NCBI GenBank assembly: GCA_017591395.1
Contig: WEDG01011821.1
Span: 1-64,000, forward strand
From: Schistocephalus solidus
Taxonomy: Eukaryota; Platyhelminthes; Cestoda; Diphyllobothriidea; Diphyllobothriidae
DNA: 64,000 nucleotides
Direction of reading: 5' to 3'
Shown here: piece after piece, positions 46,021 through 58,085 of the stretch
Layout: each line of letters starts with the position of its first letter
Numbering within the stretch: position 1 is the first letter of the stretch
Notes under the pieces: model-generated
Seen by the model: the letters and a program-made list of their open reading frames with translations, nothing else
Databases searched by the model: none
What the model was told of the DNA's origin: nothing
Translations under genes and position numbers: made by a program

Positions 46021-47264
46021 GTAGATCTGGACTCTCGTGCTAATATCTTGTCACATAGACTTTAGCTTTTAGTCGAAAAAATGGAATTCGTAAGCGAAAG
46101 TGAGGCAAGTATGGAGCTAGGTTCCACGTTTACTCAATTCCCATGCGAGTGCATACGTTTCCGAGCCATTAGAAAGTTATAGAATTCGTAGAATTTGTTA
46201 AAATTCGAACAGCCATGCAATTGTGACATGGTCTTTCTGAAAAGAAGGCTGAGAATTTTCGTAAAACCGGAAAGTTTACCATATTATTTGTTAATTCTCG
46301 GTTCAATCACTGCCGGCTTTGAACCGAGGTTGTTTAGAATGAGTAAAAATAAAGGTTCTTTCCTCTGGAATTCTTTTATTCAGATAGGAGACGAAGCCTG
46401 TTGCTTAATATTCACGAAAATAAAAAGATGTACCTGGAGCTTCAGGTCCATGCTCGAGCTCGTCATCCAATGTGCCAATTCAAAACCTAGTAACGGCAAA
46501 TCGATGCGCTTCAGTCACTGACGGGACCGCTTCCGAGAACTCCGTTTACGACCTGAAGCGCGGGAGAAGGGAGGCTGTCTAATCAATATCAGGACCCAGT
46601 CCCCCTGAAGCTTACAGGTAGATTTCATGCCGCTGTCTCTATGTTGAATTGTGGCTGTGTGCGTCGGATGATCTGGGGCAGGTTCCCCGCCTGAATGGGA
46701 TCAAATTAGAACTAAATTGCGTAAACTGGTCTCCAGCTCAGAGCATTTTAACCAACCCTTTTTCTGAGCTATTTTATGTTGAACGCTGGCATTTTGGAAA
46801 GGGTGATATGGCCTGAATACACACTCAAGACGATACTTGGTATGCTTGCTCGGAGTTAGTCCTGATCTTCCTGCCCCTTCTCTAAACTGTCTGATTTCAT
46901 TCGTTGATGTAGTTTTATACTGCCACCACACCCTCTTTTTTAATATACAGACCACTGTGGGAGGCATTTCGGTGACGTAACGTGCACATTTGGTGATGAT
47001 ATAAAATTGGGTATGTCCTCCATAGCATCGTCGGCGAAGATGTGCTGCAGGCCAAGCTTGAGCAGTTGAGCGACTGGTCAAATCGTTGACTGCTGTGGTT
47101 TGGCTTCACTTAATAGATCATAGCTCATCCACATTCCTGTGAGGGCTGTGCACAAATTCGACATGAAAACAGAAGGCTAGTTCAGTCTTGATAAATCAGG
47201 CAATCTGGTGTCAGTTACCGACAGTTCATACGTTCAAATCTAAGGGGTAACGAACGCCTAGATT
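46021..47264. other. No gene recognised; weak RT-like trace on minus strand
   Basis: Open frames 46195-46521 (+) and 46701-47081 (-) have no firm family. A minus-strand FADDAM phrase near 47018-47035 could be a trace of a reverse transcriptase, but no other RT motif supports it. Confidence 0.35.
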
Positions 47265-47345
47265 TTTTATTGGTGGCTAATGGTGGTTAATAAGCCAGAA
47301 ATGGGCATTCCAGCCTCCCTTGCCTTTGTTGGTAATGTTAATTAG
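47265..47345 (+). mobile_element. SINE body fragment
   Basis: ggtggctaatggtggttaat, then aagccagaaatgggcattcc, then agcctcccttgcctttgttg, then gtaatgtt: the central SINE body in plus orientation. A decayed head may precede it from about 47180, where gttcaaatctaagg could be a worn B box. Confidence 0.65.
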
Positions 47346-49702
47346 TCGTTCATACTACCTCGGTATTCAGCTGTTCCTACAATTATAGAAGCCAAGCTAA
47401 ATCAGACACAGAAAGGTAACTTCTTTGAGTTCTTCGTCGCAATTTACTCACCCCAACGGAGTTCATGTCAAGCCGTGAGCTGACTGAAACGTTGAATCTC
47501 CATAAAAGTTTGGTCTGTAGGTTTATCGAACTGCCATCGGCATACGTGGTTATGCGTAGACACGTCCATAATTAAAACACTGCAGGATGTTGCTTCTCCC
47601 CGTGAACACGAGAGGGACCAGATTTCGAGGGAAGTAGGAGAATGGCCAACCAACCATTGTCTTATTCTATGGTCCATAGAGGCTGTGCGTATTATGCTTG
47701 CCAACGTCGGCCCTGGCGTCCTTCATACATATCCATCCTCGTTGAATAGTTTCAAGAGATGTTTGCCCCACCCTGAATTCTTGAATTCGCTGTCCTAAAA
47801 TGTTTCTGGTCAGTTACAGTAACTGCGCATGAATTTGACTTTTCGGTTGCTTAACAAATATAAAAACGCGTCATTTCAGCAAAAAAGGGATAAGAATGGA
47901 CGCTCTACTCACCTGTGCCAAAAGATTTAAAACAATGCCAAGAAATTGGGCTCTTTATTTGCTGACTTGGAAATATCAAATTTAAATTTTTTGCTGGTAT
48001 CCGATATGCCTGCATACCAAGAGTACAGTTAGTGGCCGATCACAGGAAACATAAATCTAAATTTTGAATTGCGCTTTAGGTTATGGAGAGTGATTTCATT
48101 GGGATTGTAATGTCGATAATTGTGTAGCGAAAGCCCATAATACTTTGGATGAATCAGGCTACTGAATTTCAAATTCACTTAGGTTTGGGCGCCTGCAAAA
48201 GCAGCACTTTGTAAAAAGTGATAACTTACGTAGTACGCATGTTTCGAATTTACTTTAGAGGTCCTTCAAAATTAAATTATGTTTCATCGAAAACTTCAGC
48301 AACAAAATTCTTTTAGTCTGGTAGCGAATTCCGTCTTCCTCCAATTTTGTAGACAGAAGACAGTTATATTTAGGATTTAAAATTTTTTCCAATTACTGAA
48401 TATTTTTGTGTCCAATTTGCCGTTGCTTCTGAAATTAAGGTTTTCAGTCTGTAAGCTATAGACCTTTCGTGCATGAAATAGCAAACATTACTCTCTGCTG
48501 TTGAAACGATACCATACAGTACTCATAAAAATTTGCAATGGATGTATACTATGTTGCATCTTTCCTAAGGTTCATTAATAAACGGAAAGCTGCAGTTCTG
48601 TTTTGATTTTCATTGTTCGGTCTTAAAAATCTCATAGGTGGACATGTTTTTAAAACCGAAAGGTAGGTCTTTTCACGTATCAACTTTGAAGAAAACGTGA
48701 TGATCTATCAAATGGGTTCAAAAAAGAATATATTCGCTTTTGTTTTCTATAAAATATATTCGAATTTACAGGAGCATCTAAAATCAATCGAAAAAATCTA
48801 AACTAAAAAAAATTGGTTTTTAGAGGGTTCTATTTTTGCAAGCGGCTGAAAAGACGTGCTTTCAGAAGTCGAAAACCTGCTATGCGTGAACTATCGTTTA
48901 AACGATCCTTCTTGATCTAAAATTCATTTTGGACTTTCGGTTAACCTTTCCTGAGATCGGTCAGTGTCTTTAGAAACAAATTTGATTTCTGGACGATATT
49001 AGACAAAGTTAAGGGTACCGGGAAGAACGGTTGGCTGTTTAACCTACCTTCTGTCAACACCGGCTGTCCAACGAGAGACGAATATTGGAGCGGCCTTTGA
49101 CGAAGGCAAGCTGCGAAATATGCGGACTTTGACCTCTGGCAGATAAGCAATCGTCGAACAACAGTGACTGTTTCTAGGGCGTGGTGAGCTGAGGTCTGCT
49201 TCACTGTCTACCCTTTACAATACCACAAAACCTTATGACAGCCGTGTGACATAATAGGGTGCCAGCAAGCTGGCTCACTGACAAGTATTGCTTTGTGATT
49301 AGGTTCCCAATAATCGAGCGCTACTGGAGACAAAGTCTGTATTGAAATGTTTTCAGGCACGAAACAAATGAACGGGCCGGCTATTTCTGCTCATGATACA
49401 GGCATACAAAATAACATATAACGATGCCCAGCCATGATAGAGTATGGTTGGCTTATGGGAAATCCAAACCCCGGATAAATTTATCTGCTACACGTACTTA
49501 AAGTGCATTCCCTGGGAACACGCAACTTAAGTCTTGCTTATTTGGGAGGTATTGTGTGGCGGCTCTGCATGCATGCGACAGAAAGGACGCTTTGCTTGCA
49601 TCTTTAGTTTTTTTTATCGCCCTATTTGCATGAGTTATCACTCCTCGTTGTAAAGCATGCTTTATTGGGGAGAGTAAATAAGCGTATTATGAAGCCAATT
49701 TT
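47346..49702. other. No gene recognised (2.4 kb)
   Basis: AT-rich DNA with short open frames only. Confidence 0.45.
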
Positions 49703-49759
49703 GAGGAGGAGGAGGAGGAGGAGGAGGAGGAGGAGGAGGAGGAGGAGGAGGAGGAGGAG
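49703..49759 (+). repeat. (GAG)19 microsatellite
   Basis: A perfect trinucleotide run of 57 bases, followed by an impure purine stretch (aaggtagaggacgacgaaga). In the minus strand it gives a serine run inside a 72-codon open frame, which is a by-product and not treated as a gene. Confidence 0.95.
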
Positions 49760-50208
49760 AAGGTAGAGGACGACGAAGAAGATTGAATTTCAGTCCTCAA
49801 GGATCTCGAATGGACGTTTTTCCTCCAGTTAAGGGATCGTTTAGTCAAATTACTTGACATCAACAGACGAGCCATCGTTTTTACAACGTACTCCAGTAGG
49901 TACACCTATCCTCGAATTACCTCTGGCTCAAAGATCATTCTTCCCACCAGAAATGCATACAGGTGAGGCCTTTTTCAATTTACCCATAAGTATTGCCTTT
50001 CGAGAACTAGAGAAAAAAGGAATTTAGGAGACGGATCTTGTGTCCGACGCACGATTCTTCTCACATGAACCCCATCCTATGTTTTACTGGAGTAGTCTTT
50101 GCGAATACGGCATGGTGACAGACATAAGCGTATAGGCTGAGTGGAGAGAAGATACACACAGGAGAGGACAGTTCTCTGCTGCCCTCGGCAGGCCGTTTAA
50201 CCTACAGG

Positions 50209-50228
50209 CACACACACACACACACACA
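50209..50228 (+). repeat. (CA)10 microsatellite
   Basis: Perfect dinucleotide run. Its complement (GT)n explains the VCVCVC-type peptide in the minus-strand open frames here. Confidence 0.9.
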
Positions 50229-50359
50229 AACACGCTGCGTCGACGCCCTGATTGATCTTCTCGGAGGGTCGATAAAGGTGCTCCCCCCATCGCCGCGCTC
50301 CCTCCCCCGGTCTTCAGGACACCCGTCGATTACTTGCGCGTGCGCTACGCAGTAGGGCG

Positions 50360-50957
50360 GGCGGGGGTTGCTGCCGTTTTGCATGACCGGACAAATCCGA
50401 CTGCAAAGCCAGTCTAAACTGGCTTCAGGTTGCGGTCAGCTCGAGCACACGCAAACTCCGGTCTATTGTTTGTGTGCGAGTGCAGTGTGCTGGGTGTGTG
50501 CCGCGCGCGTGCGCGCGCCGTGAATAGTGTTCTTGTGGTGATCAAAGCCAACCCAAATTGTGGGGTGAGCGAGAGAAAGAGGTGGACCCAGAAGCGTTGG
50601 TGTGGGTGTGCGTGTGCGTTCACACACAGTTACCATCACCACCACCACCGTGGGTCGCTGTGCGTGTGTATAGGCTTGTGCGAACCTCGACTGGTCGTGA
50701 GTGCGCATGCGCGCCCTCCTGCCTCCACAGACTCCAAGGCAGCGGCAGCATTACCTGATCTGCGCGCATTGGTTGCCTCTGCGTGTTCTCCTCCACTGGC
50801 ACAATGGTACGCAGCAGAGACCTCTGAGAATAAATCCAACCTCTGCCTCCGCCGACCAGCACTCTGTCGTCAACCCACTTGCACCCTCTGCCTATACGTA
50901 GGATCTAGTCGCAGCAAAGCATACGACGCACACACACCCAGAAAGAGAGAGCACGTG
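50360..50957 (+). promoter_or_regulatory. CpG/GC-rich block with strong splice donor: candidate first exon and promoter
   Basis: About 600 bases far richer in GC and CpG than their surroundings, with gtgcgcgcgc alternations near 50500-50525. They end at a consensus donor, cacgtg|gtaagtat, with GT at 50958-50959. All three + frames stay open for long distances because of composition, but none has a domain. The next good acceptor ahead of a coding exon is ttctttttag at 55718-55727, before the zinc-finger CDS. I infer a noncoding first exon of that gene with a 4.8-kb intron. The alternative is an unrelated GC-rich repeat. RNA evidence is absent. Confidence 0.4.
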
Positions 50958-51002
50958 GTAAGTATCAAGGTATTATCCTGGGTAGTGGTTGTTAGACAGT
51001 GA

Positions 51003-54000
51003 TCATACCTAACCCTCGGAGCGTCTATACTTTTGATACCACATGCGTACGTATGCGCCCGTTGCCCAACGCGTAGTTGATGGTAGCCACATTTTTGCCT
51101 ATACACTCGACTCTCACCTATTCGCCGCGCACCATTCGTGAAGTTTTTTTCGTAGAGCATATCAAAATATTAATTTACTACTTTTCATCAACTTTTCTGG
51201 TAAAAAAATGATTCATAAATTTTCAACTATTAATATACACACATGCAGCGTTAATAAGTGGGAAGTACTCGTAAGATTTATGCAATTTAAACTTCTCATC
51301 GTTCAGAACAGTTTTTTTCAATGCATATTCAGACATTTAGACACAGTACTTAACCTATGAATGCAACAATTTTACCTCTACGTTATGCGTTATACGTAAT
51401 CAGCAAGGATTAAATACTGTATAAACGAAAATGTGCGTGACGAATAAAGGGGTAACTTGGTTAGTTTTCACCTTCTTAAGAGTAATAATTGTAGACGTGC
51501 TCACGCGCAGCTGTAAGCCATATATTTTGAAAAATAATATTGCAATGTGACTGTGAAATAATATGAAAGAGTTTATGAACGTTTTTGAGGTATATTTGGT
51601 GTTTGAACACAAAAATAGATAGTTATTAACCTTTTTAGAGGGCTCCGAAGTATTCGAAGATTTCAGCTATTCGCTGACAGCTGTGGTCCCTAATCCCCGC
51701 GAATACTGGGGTCGACTGCATACATGAAATTAACATGCAGTTCAGTCTTAATTGTCTAAAGTTCAGTAGGGCAACAGTAAGATACCTGCGAGTGCAAACG
51801 AAAAAATGCAGTATTAAAAAAAAAATTGGTTTACCACAACCTCTATAAAAAGTATAAAGACAATATTTATAAACTGTAGCTGGGTGTTGGCCAACAGCAC
51901 GTAAACTCACGAACGACACGAAATATGCACGCCCTGTCGTTTACTCTGCACCAAGAATGATACTATACTCTGCAGTCTGGTCGGTGTAATCCTAGCAAGA
52001 GACAGCTCGAAAGACAAGCGCAGTTAAAAAACTATTTATCTCTGAGGCACGCTGGTCTGTGAGCGTTAAGTTTTTATGGGTGGTTACACGTGGCTTGTAA
52101 ATAAAAAGGTGGATTTGGGACCTATTTACATCACCTGCTTACAAGATGAGCCCATTAAAAACCTTCTTGAGATCATCGCAGTAATTATCATAGCAAACAA
52201 CAATCACTTATCGAATGAACCTAAACAATCAAGTGATCGAGACTGAAATGCCCACTTTTTGACTTGGTAGCTATTAGCGGTGAGCTCTTCCCCCTTAAAA
52301 TTCGACCTGGATTTAGATCGTCTCTCAACCCCTTTTGAGTAAGGGGAACGGATGCTTGGAATTTGCGAATAAGCTGGAGTTTCTAATTGTTGTCGAATTT
52401 CTTTATAGTTAAAGTTCACTAGATATATGAATATAGTTCCCTATTAGTCTCACAAAATCGTAATTCCTAACTGCAAACACTAAGTGGCTACCTTAAAATA
52501 CCGAATAATCATTGAGCCATCTTCCCATAATTTTTTCTTCGCAATGCAAAAGAGCTGATAAAGTAAGAATATATATTCTCTTATATATAATCTAGGCGCT
52601 GAATATAACATTGATCTTAAGGCGAACTAGGGAACTAATCACGAATCTTCTGAGCTCCGCAATAACCTGCATATGTAAAATTAAATTTCGCCGAATGCAA
52701 TTTTGCTTGCTTTCTTTGTAACACACATGCATGCCTGTGCGCAAAGTCACGTGCATATTCAGCAAATAATTTCACCAGAAGCAGAAAGAGGTACTTCGAA
52801 CAAAGTTTTTGGTGCTGGGATCTCATTCCTTGTCTTTGCTGAAACATTTATTCCTGGGGACTGAACAATTTATTACCACGTGCCCTACCTGTAGGAGTCT
52901 GTGAGCGGCAAACAAATTACATCAATCGATTCGAAGGTTCGAAGACTAACTGGAAATACAGCCACATTTTTCTGGTTTCGTTAAAATGTTACATAAGCTC
53001 CCTGTTCCCCCGCGTAGTATAATTGATACGGCGAAGGAGACCGCAGACAGGGGGTAAACTAGATAAAGCCTGCTAGCAGGACCTTCTACACTTAGTTATA
53101 TTTTGAACTACAACAACAATTATGGACAGAATAAGCACCTCGCGTTAACAAAACGAAATTGAAAGGGGACCCAGTCCTTATTTGCGGTGCATTCCAGATG
53201 ATGAGGTAAGTAGATATAGAATAGAAAGGTGTTACGAAGCCATTGCGAAATATAAAGTGGGAGAGATGAAACGAAGACAAAAACAAGCTGATTTTGAGGG
53301 AAGAATGGTTCGTCATCCAAAATCAGAAAGGAAACTAGCCTTCTAGCGGGCGGGTAAGTGTCATTGAAAAGTGCACTTGCTCTGTCCGTCTCGATGGCCG
53401 ATATAGTTTTTCTATTTTGTCCAGAATTTTGGATAAATATCCCGTTCCGTGTGGAAAATACTTATAGACAGGCCTTAAAAATTTACTTGCCTACGGTCAA
53501 AATTATTGTAGGCGAAATCACACCAGCATCGTAGAAGCATTTTCGTTTCCGCAGGTCCGCCTGTCACGGAGAAAATGATTGTTTCTACCAGATTAGCTGG
53601 CCTGACTCCCCTATACTATATCCTGTCTTCCAGGAAAGATAAAATGTGGCACTAATAAAAGTGTTATAAGAGCTAGGAAGATAACAAAAGATAAAAAGTA
53701 AGGAAAAGTTCTTAGACTCAGTGGCTGTCTCTGTCTGCAGTCACTACAGTTGACTGTCAATTCCTGGTAACCATTCGAGCTGATGCCATCTTTTGTGAGT
53801 GCTTCAAATGGCCAGACCTGTTAGTCTTTTCCTTACGTGTCGAGTTCTTTCAAAAACTCTTTTGATAACAAAGTGTCACAAGTGTCAAACAATTTCCCAA
53901 TTTTGTGCATTATCACCGATACTAATGATTACGCTTGTGCATATCAGTGTGGGTGAAATTTTAACTGTAACTGTCAGTATTAAGTGTCATTCGGGAATCT

Positions 54001-55727
54001 GAATGGCCTCTGCCATTCAGCTGTTTCTTATATTGTTTTCGATATCTAAGTATTCGAAAAATATCCGTTTACCAAATCTATTTAGTTTCCAGTTCTGTGG
54101 TACCCTGCTGCAGCTGATGCTGCTCACACGAGTTCGAGTGATTAGGAGTAAATTCAGTTCACATGGAGAAGATACGATCGCTGGAACAAGAAGTCTGGTA
54201 GCCTGAGGTTTCGGATTTTCATTCAAACCCATCATAAGAGACAATTATGACAACTTTGCACTATAAATATTGGATTTCTTGTGTCTCCAATACCCTTTTC
54301 TGCGGTGGTCTTTGATGATGTATTCGAGGGGGGATCTGAAACGCCAGGCCAATAAATCTCTTGTTTTAGCGACCCTATATTCTTTTTCCCCTGAACTGTT
54401 TTAGGGAACTCACCTGTTCACTTCTATCAGTAAATTCTGTCATGTAGAAATATTTCCCGTGAATCAGGGTAAGACCACTGACAGAAATCAAATAGTGGTG
54501 CTTTAAGTTTCACCCACAACTTGTTTCGTAGGTATGCACGTCAGGATCTTCAGAGAGGTTCTGTACTCAAGGCACTGAATGAACTTGTGTAGAGTGCGTA
54601 CCAAACGCTGGTTTAGGATTGACGCTGCCATACCTTGAGGAAAATGCAATACGTCACAGAAGGATGCGTGGTGGATTTTGGCAAATTATGAATGAAATAA
54701 TTGCTTTGTGTCCTTTTAGTGGCAAAGGAAGCACTTCACTGTGCCAGTCACCCTCTGCCTAAGACGCCTTCTCATAAAATCGAACACAATTATGATATAG
54801 GAAGTAGTCTGAAAAGTGGTTTCGGTAGCTGCCCAAACGTAACCTCAAAAAGCAATTCGGCATGTGGGTAAAATCTGCCGTGCATGATGAGTCCTCCTCG
54901 CGAACTTCAAAAGTTACCTTTCAGGAGAAACCTTTCCTTCTAATTAACCTATGCCTGCAGACTTTAACCCTTTATAATTGGCATCTCTTGTCATGAGGGT
55001 GAACACCGAAGTAGTCTCGAGGAGATGACATAATGTGCGTCCCTTCTCCATGATATTTTTTCCATTTGGCTTTGGTTAAACAGTACAGCAAATAACAAAA
55101 GGGCATCCAAAATTTCAATTGTATTGAAAATTTGAGTCCTAGGTAGCATAGCAGAAGAAGAAGAAATGTTTATCGAGAGTGGTTTTTATGAAGTCTGACA
55201 TCTCTGAAGATTTATAGGCGAAATCCCTTCTCAAAACGTTGGACCTCACTCGAACCCCTCCCGGTGAACGCATCTTCGTTTGATAGTTAAAATATGTTTT
55301 GGCACTAGCTCTTAGATAACAGTATTCTTTCTCAAAGTGGCATGCTTACAGCTTCTCTACCCAGTCTTGGCTCTCCAGTGTAGGCCCTATACACGTTCAT
55401 TAGAACGAACATTCTTAAAAATGGAATAACCTTGATTATTGATATCCTGTCGTCATGCCACGACTTCTGAAGATCCCCAAATGACCCCCCCCCCCCCAGT
55501 GAACATTGTTTGGCGAGCGGCACTTCTATTAACTTACATCTGGACACCAGCCAGATGGCCTTCGAAAATCAGTATTGTGCATGCAACTGAAACTTTGGTT
55601 TAAAATTTAGGAGTTAACACATTCAACTAACATGCACTCAGTGAAATAGCTGGTATTTAATCAAGCGTATCTTACTTAATGTAGTGTGATCCATCACTTA
55701 CGAAAAATAAAAGTTTATTCTTTTTAG
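51003..55727. other. No gene recognised (4.7 kb); possible intron of the zinc-finger gene
   Basis: Only short open frames on both strands, no motif recognised. A run of 13 C lies at 55485-55497. If the proposed first exon at 50360-50957 is right, this whole stretch is its intron, ending at the acceptor at 55726-55727. Confidence 0.4.
55485..55497 (+). repeat. C13 homopolymer
   Basis: Run of 13 C, about 0.3 kb upstream of the zinc-finger coding sequence. Confidence 0.9.
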
Positions 55728-55833
55728 ACGAGAACTTCGAAAGAAACTGAATAAATGTTGGTTGGCAGCGCTCCATTTGATGGTATGGCAATCACCAATC
55801 GCCTAAAGAAATCGACACCCTCCGGCTGTGTCA

Positions 55834-57783
55834 ATGGCCTGGGGGGAGGTAAAACCCTTCACATCCATCGCCAGCATCAATGCTAGTCCGTTGGTTCACT
55901 TTGCCAGCACACAGACGTCATCCAATCAACATCTGGGAAATGGGTCCACCAAGGCCCATGAACAGACAAAAGATCCTGAAATGATCCAGTCCCTCTCAAA
56001 CAATTCCTCAAAGGTGTCCCCTACTATGAATTCAAATGACGTAGCCAAAAAGAGTGACCAGTCGGTTGAACTTCGTTCGAAATTATTGAAAGCCCTTCAG
56101 GCACTGATTCCACACAAATCCTCGCTTACTGTACGTTTGCTTGTAACTTATGCAGTTGATGATGGCGCATCAGACGTGATCGTGATTGACGAGACACTCA
56201 GACGAGGGAACTCTTCTCCCAAATCCTCCCCTCCAAATTCCTGCGAACGGGAACGAAGTCCGATTCGCTCACCATCTACTGTCAGACAGTTGCCTATCAA
56301 TGTGTTGGACTTGTCACAACGCCAAAGTCCTCCTTCTCCATCGAAAACTTCCGGTACGATTCCACGTCTGGCAGCACAAATCCCTGCGACGGATTTGCTG
56401 AATCAAACTGATTTTCTACACTTTGCAACTGGTCTCTTGGGTGCTCAGGTGAACAAGCCCACTAGGCTAGCAGTCGATCCCTCGCTACTCGGTCTGTTTC
56501 CTTTTCTACAGGAACGTGTTCAAAATCAGATCTCCAATAGACTGAAAGGTGGCAGTTCCGGCAACTATAATCAAAATTCAACCACCGGCCTGCTTGCGCA
56601 ACCAAACATCCAACTTCCTACAACAAACAACACTGCAACACCAACCCCATCACTTCCTCCACCGTCAGTCAACCCAGACGCACTGTTTATGCTCCAAACA
56701 CTGCTCAATACGACAAACCGTGTGGGAACGTCAGACAGCCCCTTAATATTGACCCAGTCGCCCCACGTCACTATGCCTCAGTCCACCATAATCACTAATG
56801 TGCCCTCATTGACCACCATGGGCCATGAATTCACAATAAATCTGCCTACCACTGCATCCAGCAGCGCCCGGTCAGGTCTGGCGTCCTCTGAAGCAACCGG
56901 TGCCTTGGCGACAGACGTTCTGTCATCCCAATGTCTAGTCTCAGCGTGTGCCACCACCGAGAGTGCGTCACCCAGTTCAAACTTTCTTACCTCCCGTCTC
57001 AGTCCAGCCGACGCAGCCGGTAGTGGCAAGGGTTCTTTCCTTGACTCCGAGACTGCCATTAGTAACAGCATAGATAATCCTGACGTCAACATAGAAGCCC
57101 TCGGTGTAAAATCAGCCTCCTCTGGTGGAAGTAGCGGAAGCGGGGGCAGCCCGAATGCTCTAAATCGTCGCTTTGTGCATCCACGACGCTTTATGTGCAA
57201 TCAATGCCGTGAACACTTTCCCTCACTGGCTGAACTGAATCGCCATACCCTAGAACTGCATAACTCCTTCCGCTGCAACGTCTGCAAAGCCAAATTCACC
57301 CAGCGTTCCAATCTGCAACGCCACTCCCTCAAGCATGTAGGATTCAGACCATTTTCTTGCAACATCTGCAAAAAGGAGTACTACAGGAAGGACCACTTGG
57401 TTCGTCACATCGAGGTCACGCACCATAATGCGGACCCGAGAGCTAATATAACGGTTCTCCTGTCTTCCTCTGAGTGCCTGGACTTTCTTGACAATCTCCA
57501 GGTCCATCCAGACGGTAGTTCGATTCCGTTGTCTCTGTCGACATCCGGGAATTTAGTCAAAAACAGTCCCTGTGCAGATGGTGTGGAGCCACCGGAGGCC
57601 AACTGTGAAGGTCTGCTGGATGAACCTTGCGATGTCTTCACGCCTACATTGTCAAGCCTCACTCCCGAGCAGAACGATCAACACATGGTGGATCTGCACG
57701 CGAAAGAGGATGAGAACGGAATTCAGCCCACCTTGAAGGTGTCCGAAAGCAAATCGGAAGCCTTTACAGACGAAGAAGTTTAA
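55834..57783 (+). CDS. C2H2 zinc-finger protein (three fingers), single coding exon
   Basis: Probably a nuclear DNA-binding transcription regulator; the ortholog is not recognised. The frame is open from just after an in-frame stop near 55805 to TAA at 57781, about 649 residues from the first ATG (MAWGEV). Numbering here counts from 55828. A long low-complexity Ser/Thr/Pro/Asn-rich region fills residues 1-450, with a VLDLS at 159-163 that resembles the PxDLS site bound by CtBP corepressors. Three fingers follow: C457/C460/H473/H478, C483/C486/H499/H503 and C511/C514/H527/H532. Between fingers 2 and 3 the linker is VGFRPFS, a variant of TGEKPF. The first two fingers are only four residues apart. 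The acidic tail has no domain. An acceptor at 55726-55727 may begin the exon (cis- or trans-spliced). Codons look normal and unbroken, unlike the retroelement zinc fingers nearby. Confidence 0.88.
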   Translation: MAWGEVKPFTSIASINASPLVHFASTQTSSNQHLGNGSTKAHEQTKDPEMIQSLSNNSSKVSPTMNSNDVAKKSDQSVELRSKLLKALQALIPHKSSLTVRLLVTYAVDDGASDVIVIDETLRRGNSSPKSSPPNSCERERSPIRSPSTVRQLPINVLDLSQRQSPPSPSKTSGTIPRLAAQIPATDLLNQTDFLHFATGLLGAQVNKPTRLAVDPSLLGLFPFLQERVQNQISNRLKGGSSGNYNQNSTTGLLAQPNIQLPTTNNTATPTPSLPPPSVNPDALFMLQTLLNTTNRVGTSDSPLILTQSPHVTMPQSTIITNVPSLTTMGHEFTINLPTTASSSARSGLASSEATGALATDVLSSQCLVSACATTESASPSSNFLTSRLSPADAAGSGKGSFLDSETAISNSIDNPDVNIEALGVKSASSGGSSGSGGSPNALNRRFVHPRRFMCNQCREHFPSLAELNRHTLELHNSFRCNVCKAKFTQRSNLQRHSLKHVGFRPFSCNICKKEYYRKDHLVRHIEVTHHNADPRANITVLLSSSECLDFLDNLQVHPDGSSIPLSLSTSGNLVKNSPCADGVEPPEANCEGLLDEPCDVFTPTLSSLTPEQNDQHMVDLHAKEDENGIQPTLKVSESKSEAFTDEEV

Positions 57784-58053
57784 TCTGCGATGCTGAAATC
57801 AAAACAAAGCCATAGATGCCCCTCAGGGGCCTCGATAAAAGCATGTTAAGCCTACAGAATAATGCATTTTAGTCTATCCATCCCATGGTTCGAAAAAGTT
57901 GACTCTTTCTTACATGTATGCTTAAGCGTGTAACTCTTACCCCCCAAATGACCAAAGGAAGGTCTAAGGCAGCGTGACGCTAACGGCTTGACCGAAATTT
58001 TAGTTTGTCTTCCCGAATGTGGGATTCTCCCAGTGTGCATGCACAAAACTGTA

Positions 58054-58059
58054 AATAAA
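58054..58059 (+). terminator. Poly(A) signal AATAAA of the zinc-finger gene
   Basis: First AATAAA after the stop codon, about 270 bases downstream, giving a plausible short 3' UTR ending near 58075-58085 where a GT/T-rich stretch follows. Confidence 0.65.
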
Positions 58060-58085
58060 CATAATTTTACGCCGTTGTTTTTTGA

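Noticed and set aside
46701..47081. 126-codon - strand frame and an overlapping FADDAM phrase
   Set aside because: A single FADD-like word without neighbouring RT motifs is not enough to call a reverse transcriptase.
49687..49905. Serine-rich open frame on - strand
   Set aside because: The serine run is the complement of the (GAG)19 microsatellite.
50430..51002. 190-codon open frame on + strand
   Set aside because: Lies in GC-rich DNA where all frames are open by composition; no domain, and it runs through a consensus splice donor at 50958 into intron-like sequence.
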